The notes under the pieces are model-generated. The model was not told the origin of the DNA. It worked only from the letters and a program-made list of their open reading frames with translations, and did no database searches. From positions 3,335,902 through 3,399,901 of the forward strand of contig NC_037259.1 of NCBI RefSeq assembly GCF_000002425.4: DNA of 64,000 nucleotides, read 5' to 3'. The stretch is from Physcomitrium patens. Its lineage: Eukaryota; Streptophyta; Bryopsida; Funariales; Funariaceae. Numbering within the stretch: the stretch's first letter is position 1; each line of letters opens with the position of its first letter. Position numbers and translations under genes: made by a program. Shown here piece by piece: positions 21,844 through 33,162 of this stretch.

Positions 21844-23020
21844 ATTTTGAGTAATCAATTCTATTGCTAAAAAACATATTAATAGAGTATTTTTTTTTTC
21901 TTATTCAGTGCGTATAATACTTAGATAATAACCATAAAAGAAAAGATTGTCAGATCCTAGTTGATCTTAAAAAGCAACATTCTTAAAACCGTCAAGTGCT
22001 AGACCAAAAGAAAAATCTAAACTCAACTAAATATGGATTTACTACAATCCATAGTCAACTCAAACCTATATATAAAAACTACCTATTTCAAAATATTATT
22101 TCTACAAGAAGTAATAATAGAAATGTTAAAAGAAAAGAATCTACTTAATATAAATTTGGGACTATAAATTCTATTATAATAAGCAACAAGTAGATAAATC
22201 AAATATAACAAAGAAAACAACAAAATCAAAGTGGACTTACATATAGCATACTTCAATTTTATATATATATATATATATATATATCATCAAAATAAAAATA
22301 AAAAAATGATACCTTTAGTTATAGCTTATAAAAATTTCTTGCATGAGGCATACCATAGCCTTTTTGTATATAAATTTAATATTAGAATATATTACCAACG
22401 TGTAATCATCTATACTTCTAGAAGCCTAAAGATTTGTAATCAAAATTATCTTAGTAAACAAAAAATATTTCTCAAAAAGATGGAATTACTTATTGCTTTG
22501 TGCTAAGACTAATATTCCACCTACAATTCATTGTACAAATGTTTAGTCATTAGAAATAGATATGGCAACAACACAAGCTACAACACTAAAAGACTTTATT
22601 TTATTTCTACGAGTTCTAAAAGAACATATTCTACTTGTTGTCCCTTGCATGAAATAAATTTTTATTTGATTTTTGGAAATAGAAAATTTCTTCTATGTCT
22701 TAGAAGGAATATTTTGGACATTTTAAAAATATTTTAAAACCTTCTATGGTGTTTTATAAAGTTGCATGTTGTATTAGATAAATTAATAAAGTTAAATAAT
22801 CCTTCTATGATTACTCTACTTAAAGACTGGGTTTATAAATCATAATGACCTTATGACACACTCTTATTACAAGAACAAAAATTCGATAACATCAGTACAA
22901 GAAAATGAAGTTTTTTCTATAAAATAAGATAGATTGCAATACTTTTAAAGCAATTCTTTAATAACACTACATACAATATAGAATTAGAAGAAGTGAAGTG
23001 TACAATTTGTTAGCCCTTCT

Positions 23021-23254
23021 ATTAAATACTTAGTATATTTTATTAAATCTTTATTAGAAAATAGGATTTTTTAGATTAATATCAACAATTTATCCATATA
23101 AAGTATAGAAATTGAAAAAATCAATGCAACAAGTGAGATTAAATACTTAGTATATTTTATTAAATCTTTATTAGAAAATAGGATTTTTTAGATTAATATC
23201 AACAATTTATCCATATAAAGTATAGAAATTGAAAAAATCAATGCAACAAGTGAG
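23021..23254. repeat. Perfect tandem duplication, 2 x 117 bp
   Basis: Copies 23021-23137 and 23138-23254 appear identical at every base I compared, beginning ATTAAATACTTAG and ending AACAAGTGAG. In otherwise decaying DNA, identity implies a very recent event or an assembly artefact. Confidence 0.9.
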
Positions 23255-24567
23255 ACAAATTAAAAATATCTTTCTAGAAAGAAATACATTCTATCTATTA
23301 AGTAATATAGATGGATATTGGAAGGTGATTTGAGCATGATATAGATTTTATTTATTTATTTATTTATTTTTAAATCATCATATTATGATAAATATATTTA
23401 TATTTAAAAAAAGAACATAGAAAGATTAAAAAAGACACTTAGATTTTTATGTCCATTTTTGTATTAAAATATAGTAATATATTCATAGAATACAAAAATT
23501 GATGAGATTTAAGTTTTGGCAAATTTAAACGTGTTATATGTCTCTTGCTATTTATATCAACATAAGGTATTAGAATATTAAAAAAACAAGAATTTTTATT
23601 TATTTGACAATATTGAAGACCTGAAAAGCATATTGAAGACTAGAGGGGCTTTTGGATTTATCACTTTGACATAACTATAAATATAGGAGATTAAAGCCCA
23701 CGTCAACATCAATGAACCTTCTTCTTTAAAATCCCTAAAATAATTAAAAATAAGGCAAAAATGTCCCATGGTCTCTTATTTTTTATTATTGGAAAGTTTT
23801 CTCGTTTTGATCAATCAAATATCATTTGAGAGACACATTCTATCTATGAATTTTAAACAAGTTATTATTGATCAATACATAGATAATGTAGCTAATTTTT
23901 TTAAAAGAGTATTAAATATAGATGTTGAAATTATTATTTTTAATATTTTTTTACTTCTCTTTATGTCTCAAGATTTATTGGCTTAAATAAAATAAAATAA
24001 AAAATGATATCCTTATCCAAAGAAACCATCATAAATACATACTAATAAAAATGAGCTAATTAATAGGAACTGGATTTTCTCTGGATTTCTTCTCAGAACG
24101 GAGATAAATTCTAAAATATATACTTAATTTCTTGATTTAAAAGCTATAACTAAATTTGATTATCAGTATTCTACTAGATTGAACTTGGCACCAAGGATCT
24201 TAATTATTCTGTATTACTTTATTAATTATTATTTGTTTTATTATATTATAAACTGATTCTATTTAAGCCATAAAATCTATTAAAAAATTTGTATGAATTA
24301 TTTTGTAAGCAAGCAAAGGAACTAAGACTAAAACTTATATATTCTAATACATTGATACTCAACATATGTAATATGAAGGTTTTAATCTACTTGAATCTAA
24401 TTTAATTAATAATTTTTTGACCACTCAATAGATCCTAAAAGCACTTTATAAAAATTTAAAAAACATATATTCATTATTCTTTGTAATAAAATATAAAATA
24501 TAAACTACTTAAATAAATTATAAGATGTTCTTTAGATGTACACTAGATGACAAAACCAACATCAAAT

Positions 24568-24627
24568 TTTGCAATATGTTCCAAATTATAAAATTAAATC
24601 CTTTTATAATTTGGAACATATTGCAAA
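24568..24627. repeat. Perfect 26-bp inverted repeat with 8-base loop
   Basis: The arms at 24568-24593 (starting TTTGCAATATG) and 24602-24627 (ending CATATTGCAAA) are exact reverse complements around TTAAATCC. Outside the arms pairing continues for a few bases with a mismatch. It could fold as a strong RNA hairpin or be a fold-back element. It lies about 1 kb downstream of the stop of the exchanger gene. Confidence 0.9.
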
Positions 24628-25018
24628 GTTTGAGTAGTTTCGTTAGAAGACTAATTTTAGAATATATTATAATAAAAAAATAGATGTAAAAATATTAGAT
24701 AAATTTTAAAAGAAATTAGATTTCACACAATTAGAGTATACATTCATCAGTTAATGCAAGACAATTCAATGGCAAGATTTTACTTTGATAATGATCTGCC
24801 TTTTTTTAAATAATTAATGTGGTAATTATTTCTATTAATAAAAATATGAAAAAAAAATCTTTAAATCATATAAATGGTACAAATATATATAATATTTTTA
24901 AAAAGTCAAAAAAATCATAAAATTAAAATTTATTTGATAGGTTTCTATATATATATATATATATATATATAGACTTAATATAGACCTGAAATATGCAAAG
25001 AATAATCTCTTTGTAAGG

Positions 25019-25059
<41 letters not shown>

Positions 25060-25617
25060 GTATAATTATTTTTTCAATATTCTAAATTATTACAATGTTA
25101 ATATTCATCTACAGATTTTTATTTTGCAATAAATCTAATAACAAATTTTGTTACCTATGTTTGTGGTTTGATAAATAAATGATCCAAGATTTTACAATAC
25201 AAAAAAGTGTCATTGTCATAAAAACATTATCCTCTCATACATTTGATTACTTCAAATCTATCCTCTATAATTATTTAAAATATTGAAAGAGTTCAGTATC
25301 ACAAATGGTTCATTTTATCTCAAATTCCATGAAATTCATAAGTAAAATAAAAAATAAAATTTAAATGTGGAATAAAATAAATAAATAAATAACTAATCAT
25401 TGAAATTTTCTCCATTATTTTTCAAATCTAAGACCCTAATTACATAAGGAATGTTCTGCAAGGATTTAGCACCTAAGTTTTACTTCGCTTTTCTTTTTCT
25501 TTGTTTATAAGTGGAAATCAAAGAACACTATAAAGATAAATGAATCATGTAAAAATAAAAATAAAATAAAAAACAAATCAATATAATATTCAAAAAAAAA
25601 ACAGAAATATTTTATGT

Positions 25618-26201
25618 TCACAATTTTATTATTCCAAACATTTGGTTAAGATTCGTCTCTTCTGAGTCCTTCTTGTTGCTTTGTTGATCTGATAGATCCT
25701 GTAAAGAAATCATATACTTCTTAATAGTTAGTTTATTAATTATGTCTTTAAGTTAGTTTATAAAACTGTTGCATGATAATTGAAACACTATTACTCTATA
25801 TGAAATGTATATAATGGTGTAAGAAAAGAATCAAGAAAAATTGTACAATTTAATGGTGATATTAATTAAAATAGTCACTTCAATAATTTTAATGACGACT
25901 ATAAACTATCCATGTAATTTTAATACATCTTTTGTTACTACCTGTCTACACATGAATCGTAATAAAGTGTTGGCTTTGGTACCTTCTAAACTACTTGGTG
26001 CTAAGAATGGTTTGATGTATTTCTCATCCAACTTAGCAAACGATGCCCTGTATAAAATTATTATTAAGTAGAGAGTTATAGTCTAAAACTATTACACACT
26101 TTCATAAATACTTAATCAAACATCTTTTGATTATTCTATAACATTCTTATTAATGATTGAATCATCAATCCACAAAGCACTTAATAATTATTTCAATGTG
26201 A

Positions 26202-26258
<57 letters not shown>

Positions 26259-29058
26259 CACGTATATACAAACTCACATATGCATGAATGAACAGACTGA
26301 AAAGTATGGAAGTTACGCTTGTTCAAACTTTTGTAGTTTATTTTGAAGAATGGTTTTATGTTTTTGAGAAATAGTTGAGAAAATCATTTTATTTTCCACA
26401 ATGGGTATGTTTTCAAGCTCCTGCTCTTCCTCATCCTACATTCAAATATTTTAGCAATTAGGGAATCAAACAAGTTGCGGATTATTCAACGTAAAATGGT
26501 GAAATGTAATGGGTTTAGCCTATAACTCTCTACTTAATTAAAATAAATAATAATTTCGTATGCAAAATCTGAGTGACAATAACATATAATCCTCTAAAGA
26601 AATTCCCATTGATCTTTTCAAGGTCCATAATAACTGGAATATTGTGAGTGCATGCCTATTCTATTTTCAAATCATTATCCTAATGAATGATTGTTTTCAA
26701 CTCACATACCTCATTTTTATTTGATACTTGATTTGCCACATCATCTTTACTCACATGAAATTCGATTTCAAGGTATTTCAATACTTGAGCTGTTGATCCA
26801 CCTATAAATAGTACCTATATCATTTTGCCTAAAAAATTATAACGAGTAAACTCTTATTATAATAATGTTGCTTCAATTTGTTTTTAAAACATTCTCTACG
26901 TATGTCAATCATTCATTTTTTATCTTTTATCTTTTAAAAATTCGAATTACTATTCTTAGTGGTTTTAGGTCCTTTTTTATTCATATATCACTTAAAGCTT
27001 AAGAGATTTGTGACAAAATAGGAAACTATTATCAGGTCATGAGTACCTTTAGCCCATTGATTTAAATTGTAGGTTGTATAAATATTAACTTTTATAGAAA
27101 TAATTGATAAAACTATAAATGTATTTAAGGGTTTTATTTACCATATAACACATTTTATGTTTAAAATAATCACTTACAGTGAAAAATATTGTAAAAAGAG
27201 TTGAGGTAAGGTATATTCGACCATAGTCTTTGGGAAGATCAACAACAGATTGTGATGCAAGAGCAAAGGCCATTGCTCCTCTGAGTCCTAGATTCATTAA
27301 TTCGATTAACTTGCATTAGTTTATTTCACATTTTAAAAAAAATACAAAAAAATACAAAAATACAAACTTTGCTTATGTTTAAACCATCGTGCTTACCGCT
27401 AAACCATAATGCATGTTGAAATCTTGTGGGAATTTTTTTGGAGATTGGTCTTCTGAGATTTATCAACCAAGAGCAAGGATAGATATTTGCTATCCTAAAA
27501 AATTGGATTCAAAACAATTTATGGATAGTAGAACGGATAAAAATAATATTATAATTTCTTATATTATTCATAACATTTTGATATTTTATTGTTTGAGTTT
27601 TATAGAAAAAAAAATGTAGCTAGCAAAGCCTACCCATCTTCCAAAAACTTTTGTTGATGCAAGTCAATAATTCAATTTTATTATCTTAAATTAAAACTTA
27701 ATTCATGCTTGTATATTATCAAGCATTGACAAATAAATGGCATGAAAAGGAAATTTTAAAATTAGATCAACATTACAAACTAATGAAATTGAACTAAGAA
27801 ATTAGCATAATCACAATGAGAAATTTATGTTTTGAAATAGAAGCAGACAAAAAAGAATAATCAATACATGAGTCTCTTAGAAATAAGTAAGAAAATAAAT
27901 AAAACCCAATTATGTTAGTATACGACCAGAACATAATTCAGATTTCTTTTATAAAAGAAAATTAAATTTGATAAATGTTATTAGTTATTAAATCATGAGA
28001 TATGAATTATTGGCTCTTATTGTAATAACTTAGTGCTATGATTTGACAGATTGAAAGTGGAGGCATAAATTACCTTGCAATTAAACAACTTATCTTGTAA
28101 ATTGAAATGAATTTTTTGTTAAGATTTCAATAGGAAAATACTTAAACATCTTAAAATTTATAGTAGAATATAAAATTTTGAATAACATAAAATCAGCTGC
28201 AACATATTATTTATATAAATCAGAAAAAATCTATAAAAATAACTTATAAAATATTCATATATAGGAGGATACAATTGTAAAAAATGTAAATCCAAAACTA
28301 TGCCAACTTAGTTGTTCAAGAAACATAGCAACACCCATGTAAATAAATCTGTAAATAATGAAACAAGAATGTATTCAACTTCATGTATATTCACACATCT
28401 ATGATGTATCTTTTGAACATCACTATTAAGTTGTTATTTTATATAATAATAACGTTTGAATAAAAAAAAGTATTTGTATATCTGTAATATATTAAATTGG
28501 AACAAAAATATGTAAACTTCAAAGGACATATTGGAATCTTTTGAGTTTGTGTTCAGTTCTAAAAAACAAATTTAAGTTAATTAATTTTACTTTAATATTC
28601 AAAATGTGAACAATATTATTATAAAAATAAATAAATAAAATATCTGAAAAAAACATTTAAAATATGTCAAAGAGTAAATTTATTTCAACTAGGAATAGAA
28701 AGGCAAACTTACACAAACGTTTCTGATAGTTTGGCTAACATCTGAAAAAAACTTGTTGTTAATTGAGTGGCTGCTAATGATAAATTTGGAGCTGTGTAAT
28801 ACCTCATCCCCTAAAACATTGTAAGTAGTTGGTTCAGGTAAATGTTAGACTTGAATAATTACATACACATGTTGATTTTTTAGCAATTCTCATCTCTAAC
28901 TCATTCAATATAAAAATGAAAATAAAAAAAATTCATAATTTGAAAGAATGAATATATGTGTGTGTGTATATATATGTATGTATATACACATGTATGCATA
29001 AATAATTTCCAACTAATGTAGAAATATGTTCTCAAAACTAAGTTGTGTAGATCTAAAG

Positions 29059-29095
<37 letters not shown>

Positions 29096-30383
29096 TGAAA
29101 GCTGTACCTCCCCAAAAAATCATATTCACATTCGAGTGGAATTTTTTCGATTGAATTATTGATTTATAGAGGGTAATTAATTTTTATCCATGCTACATAA
29201 TTTTTACAAATAAAAATAATAATTTTAACAATAATGAAATGATTAGTACTACATGCATTTAACACACTTCAACACACTTCAACTTGTATTTTTTTTTGTT
29301 TGAAGTTCAATAAATGTCAAAAAAAATTGTTGAATATGATACAAAGTCGCATAATCAACCCTCTATGCTTTTCACAGCCATCAAAACCAAACCTCTCATT
29401 GACCTCCAAATTCCAATAAATAAATGAACAAATAAATAAATCATCACTGACATCTACACATATGGATTTTTTTCATTTGTTCTTCTATTTTTTTATTTTT
29501 TTTATTATAAAAAGTGTAATTTTGTGAAGAAAAATCATACAATGCCTGCAAATAAGATGGCAACTATTCCAGAAAGATTGAGGCCGTCAGCGAGCATGTA
29601 GGATGCATATGGGAATAAAACCACCAAACAAACCTCCAATGTTGTCAACCTAGAAAAACATCAACAACACAACATGGCACAAAATACAATTCTAATAAAA
29701 TACTAATAAAATACCAATAACATAACATCATAAAGTGACTAAAACATAAACTCCCACTATTATGCTTTCTTTCAAAAAAAACAAAAAAAAAAACTTTTTT
29801 GAACCCAAATTGCTTTGTCTGTGTTTTCCTCTTCCAATATAATACGCTAGCATGGGTACCATTATCAAATTATAAAACGGCATTATCTTTCTTTTTTTGG
29901 CCTTTTTTGTTAGTATTAACATTATTATTATTATTATTATTATTGTTACTACTACTACTACTAATTGAGTTATAACTCTTCTTCTTGATGAAGGGATCCA
30001 TATTTGAACAGCAAAGCACTTGCCAGTGCAGCAAAGACTCCTGAATGAATTTTCTTTAAAACAATTTTTATCAAAAGAAACAACAATGTTAGAATATGGA
30101 GGCATTGATATGCAGTAGGGTTTATCAAGAGCATGGCCATGTTTTGGTGTCAAAATGAGATGGAAATTCAATTATGTTATGTCTGATGTTATATTTGCAT
30201 TGATTGCAACAATCACAAAAACATACATTAATTTGATTATATTTACATACATCAATAATTGATTGTGTGAAAAATCTTAACCTATAAAAAGAGATCCCAC
30301 AAAAATCCCTACGAAATACAGTATTGCATTTAGAATCCCTTGGCCAGTGATTGTAGTGCCAACAAATGACATTAATGTCCTGT

Positions 30384-30421
<38 letters not shown>

Positions 30422-33162
30422 GTTAGGTAGTAAGATTGTAAGAGTAAAATGTGAAGATATTAAACTAAAACAAATGTTTGTTATTGTAGGGTTACAAAAT
30501 TATATTCATTCAAGGCATATCAAATTCATGATTATAGAATTGCAGAAGAATTCAAATGTAACACAAATTTATGTACCTATAAGTAACAATAGCCACCTGC
30601 ATCATATCATTTTTAATTTTTTTATTGGGAGAATCAGTATGTAAATTGATTATGGGTTTTTGTTAAAAATACTAATTCTTAAATTAAAAATTTAACCTTT
30701 GAGAGATTGGTTTTTGAGATGAAGTTTTTAGTAAGTTATTTTATCATTTTAGTATTGAAAATTGAAGAGATCAATTATTATAATTATACATTTAAGTGAC
30801 ACCCATATTTATTTATTTACTCATTACACAATATACAATTAAAAATTCTAGTCACATTAACATTAAAATTTTCAAAATAAGTAATGAGGCTTCTGGGTTT
30901 TATTGGAAATTATTAAGCTTCATCATCTCATTTTCACAAAAAGTACATGATGCTAAAAACACCATTTCAAGTTGTAATTAAAGAAAAAGAAATTCTTTAA
31001 TTACAAAGAAAAAAAAAAAAAAAAAAAAAAAAAAAGCACAAAAACCACAAAAAATTCTAAGAAAAAGATTACTTTAAAGTGAATTACAACTCAAGGTGCC
31101 AATAACTCACAGCATCATTTAATACAGATTCCCCAAACACGTAAGCCTTCAAATCTGCATCCACTTCAAGCACCTATATCATCCATCCATTACAAAAATA
31201 TAACACCAAATTTTTATTATAAGATAAAGTCCTTTCCTGAGTAATTTCATAGCTACGTTATTTGAAACGCCACCACTTCCAAAACACCCATACAATTATT
31301 TAACATAGTAAAATTTTAATTAATTTTAAGGTGTGTGTGCATACACAAGTATAGAGAGAAGATAAGCACCCAATGTTTAAAATAATCATGTGCAATATAT
31401 GTTATGGTAGGAATATACATGAAATAAAAGTGCATTGAGAGATAGGCATAAATTATTAGTTTCATCCATCCATCCATCCATCCATCCATCCAAGAGTGAA
31501 GAAGAATACATTAAATATTGCGAGAACGGTGACGGGGTCCGTGGCAGATATTAGAGCACCAAATGTAAGTGATACAAGAAAAGGCATTGAATATGTCCAA
31601 CCCATGAACCCAAACATCCATCTGTCATCCACAGAAACCTTCATTTTCATCCATACATTCATCCACGATAAATTTAAACTAGATTTATAGATAGAAAAAT
31701 AAATTGATTCATGAAAAACTGTAACAATATTTGAAAGAACTTTCATGGAAATCAAAACAAACTTGAGCAATTGACATGAGCTTCTAATACAACAAAAACA
31801 ATTAGAACATTAATTAATTAGTATGAGAAATTAAATAAACAAAGTTGAGTACTTACAATAGAACCCCAATCACGAATGTGGAGATGATAGTCCCTAAAAA
31901 GGCAAAGGTGCATATTGCCCCAAAATTTGAAAAGAAATGACTCTAATTTTGAAATACATTATTGTGTTTGTGAGTGAATACAATGTTGTATAAACATCAT
32001 ATGTATATTCATCCATGTTGGATTTAAACCAAAATATAATATGTATACAGATGTATATATATATATATATATATATATAAGAGAAAATGAGATGGCTTAA
32101 GTTTGAGAGTAACGTACTGGTTTTAAACTCCATCCTGAATCAGTGTAAAATTGGATTTAATTAAGGAAAACTAATCATAAGTTTTTTACACGGTATAAAT
32201 TTTGACTATGTATATATACATATACATATATATAATTTTTAAGGATATAATATGATTGGAGGTAGCAAAACATAAAAGAAAAAGTGGTTGTTGAAGTTTA
32301 TCCAAGTCCTGATTGAAATTTATTACAATGTAACACAGAAATTGCCACAGTGTTTTTAGCATCAGAACTCCTCACTAGAATTCAATCAGTAATCAAAGTC
32401 AAACAAATTATAACTTAAAACTTGATCCATCAAGTGGGTCATTTGTGTAAAACAACACACATGAATAGTACATAGTTATGATCAAAAATCAAACATTAAG
32501 ATTGTGTTTTATTTTATTTTATTTTATTTTCAATTGTTTTTAAAAACGCATTCAGAAACTTACTTAAATCCATTGTCACCCATCAAAGTTATCATCAAGC
32601 CAACAAAAACACCTGCAATGCCATCCATATTCATTTGATGTTTAATGTCACATTACTGCTACATTCAAAGCCAATATTGATTCCATCTTTTTTTTAAGCA
32701 ATATTCTGATTTTCATTTTTGAATGTTTTCACAGCTAAAATAATTCAACCAAAGCACAGATTTTAAAATGATTGCAATCACATGTGAATATGAATAAATT
32801 GCTCACATCTTATTGTTAATAATTTAACTACACACCATATATATATATATATACATATATGAAGATTTTTGTAATAATCTTAATTAATATTTGTAGATTA
32901 TAACATGCACATAATATTTAAAAGGATTAAGAAGTCACAATTAAATATTAAGGGGGTTATTTTGAGCTTCTTTACCCAAGAGAAGAGCAATGCCTGCCTC
33001 ATGGATGATGAGGATATTTTTTTGCCGCATGATATGTCCAACAACAAATGTAAACCCTAATATTGTGGTTTGAAGTAGAATGGATAAGCTTGGCACATTT
33101 GAGGCTTGTTCCTCCAGTGAAGCTTTTGGTGGCTCAGAGGTAGTCTTCATTGTACTATTCAT
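25618..33162 (-). CDS. Na+(K+)/H+ exchanger, endosomal NHX5/NHX6 type, 20 exons
   Basis: Predicted cation/proton antiporter of Golgi/endosomal membranes, 561 aa (family about 510-540). All 20 exons join in phase: 33162-32976, 32612-32564, 32308-32249, 32142-32118, 31942-31857, 31621-31510, 31173-31111, 30596-30577, 30379-30282, 30040-29977, 29649-29541, 28810-28713, 28348-28273, 28093-28074, 27494-27397, 27287-27178, 26814-26710, 26435-26317, 26047-25942, 25698-25618. Motifs: amiloride-site-like [12 protein letters not shown] (88-99), [12 protein letters not shown] (D164), [13 protein letters not shown] (ND 192-193, transport site) and [10 protein letters not shown] (389-398). A charged tail follows. 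SILLQ...GHIMRQ near the N-terminus resembles class II NHX rather than vacuolar NHX. Introns 3 and 13 look U12-type. The start at 33162 is preferred over an upstream in-frame ATG at 33198 that would translate a CA repeat. No disruptive change was found; the codons are markedly AT-rich. Confidence 0.93.
28094..28272 (-). other. Probable U12-type GT-AG intron (intron 13 of NHX gene)
   Basis: The minus-strand donor reads GTATCCTCC, two bases from the minor-spliceosome consensus RTATCCTTT. Upstream of the acceptor ACAAG is ATCTTAAC, resembling the TTCCTTAAC branch site, about 25 bases from the splice site. Exon phases on both sides are fixed by the protein. Confidence 0.6.
31464..31492. repeat. 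(CATC)n microsatellite in NHX intron 6
   Basis: About seven CATC units, shortly downstream of the exon 6 donor at 31509. Other simple repeats in the introns of this gene are TA/TG at about 26202-26262, poly-A at about 29060-29092, TTA/ATT at 29921-29944, TA/CA at 30385-30420 and poly-A at about 31008-31035. Confidence 0.9.
32143..32248 (-). other. U12-type AT-AC intron (intron 3 of NHX gene)
   Basis: The minus-strand intron begins ATATCCTTAA and ends TTTTACAC. The exact branch-site consensus TTCCTTAAT lies at 32160-32168, about 18 bases from the acceptor. Splicing here joins ATCATATT to TGATTCAGG, giving [13 protein letters not shown], which matches the conserved NHX sequence. No GT-AG alternative keeps the frame. 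The intron is 106 bases long. Confidence 0.88.

Larger units (their letters stand above)
19286..25617. other. 3' flank of B-box gene, then AT-rich intergenic DNA
   Basis: 19286-20600 is of intermediate composition and probably includes the 3' untranslated region. It holds no frame I recognise as a gene. From about 20600 the sequence is extremely AT-rich, with a poly-A run (about 21809-21842), TA microsatellites (22260-22284, 24948-24971, 25040-25060), a 117-bp tandem duplication (23021-23254) and a perfect hairpin (24568-24627). No homology to known transposon proteins was visible. Confidence 0.55.

Noticed and set aside
22231-22506. 91-codon plus-strand frame beginning in a TA repeat
   Set aside because: AT-rich composition, a poly-Ile/Tyr repeat and no recognisable domain.
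27085-27297. Stand-alone 70-codon protein [11 protein letters not shown]...
   Set aside because: It is exon 16 of the exchanger gene plus read-through into both introns.
29728-30171. 147-codon minus-strand open frame
   Set aside because: It covers intron 10 and part of exon 10 of the exchanger in a non-coding frame and includes ATT-repeat translation.
31894-32133. 79-codon minus-strand open frame spanning TA repeats
   Set aside because: It crosses exon 4, intron 4 and exon 5 of the exchanger gene in the wrong frame; the real frame is set by WSLKP and [10 protein letters not shown].
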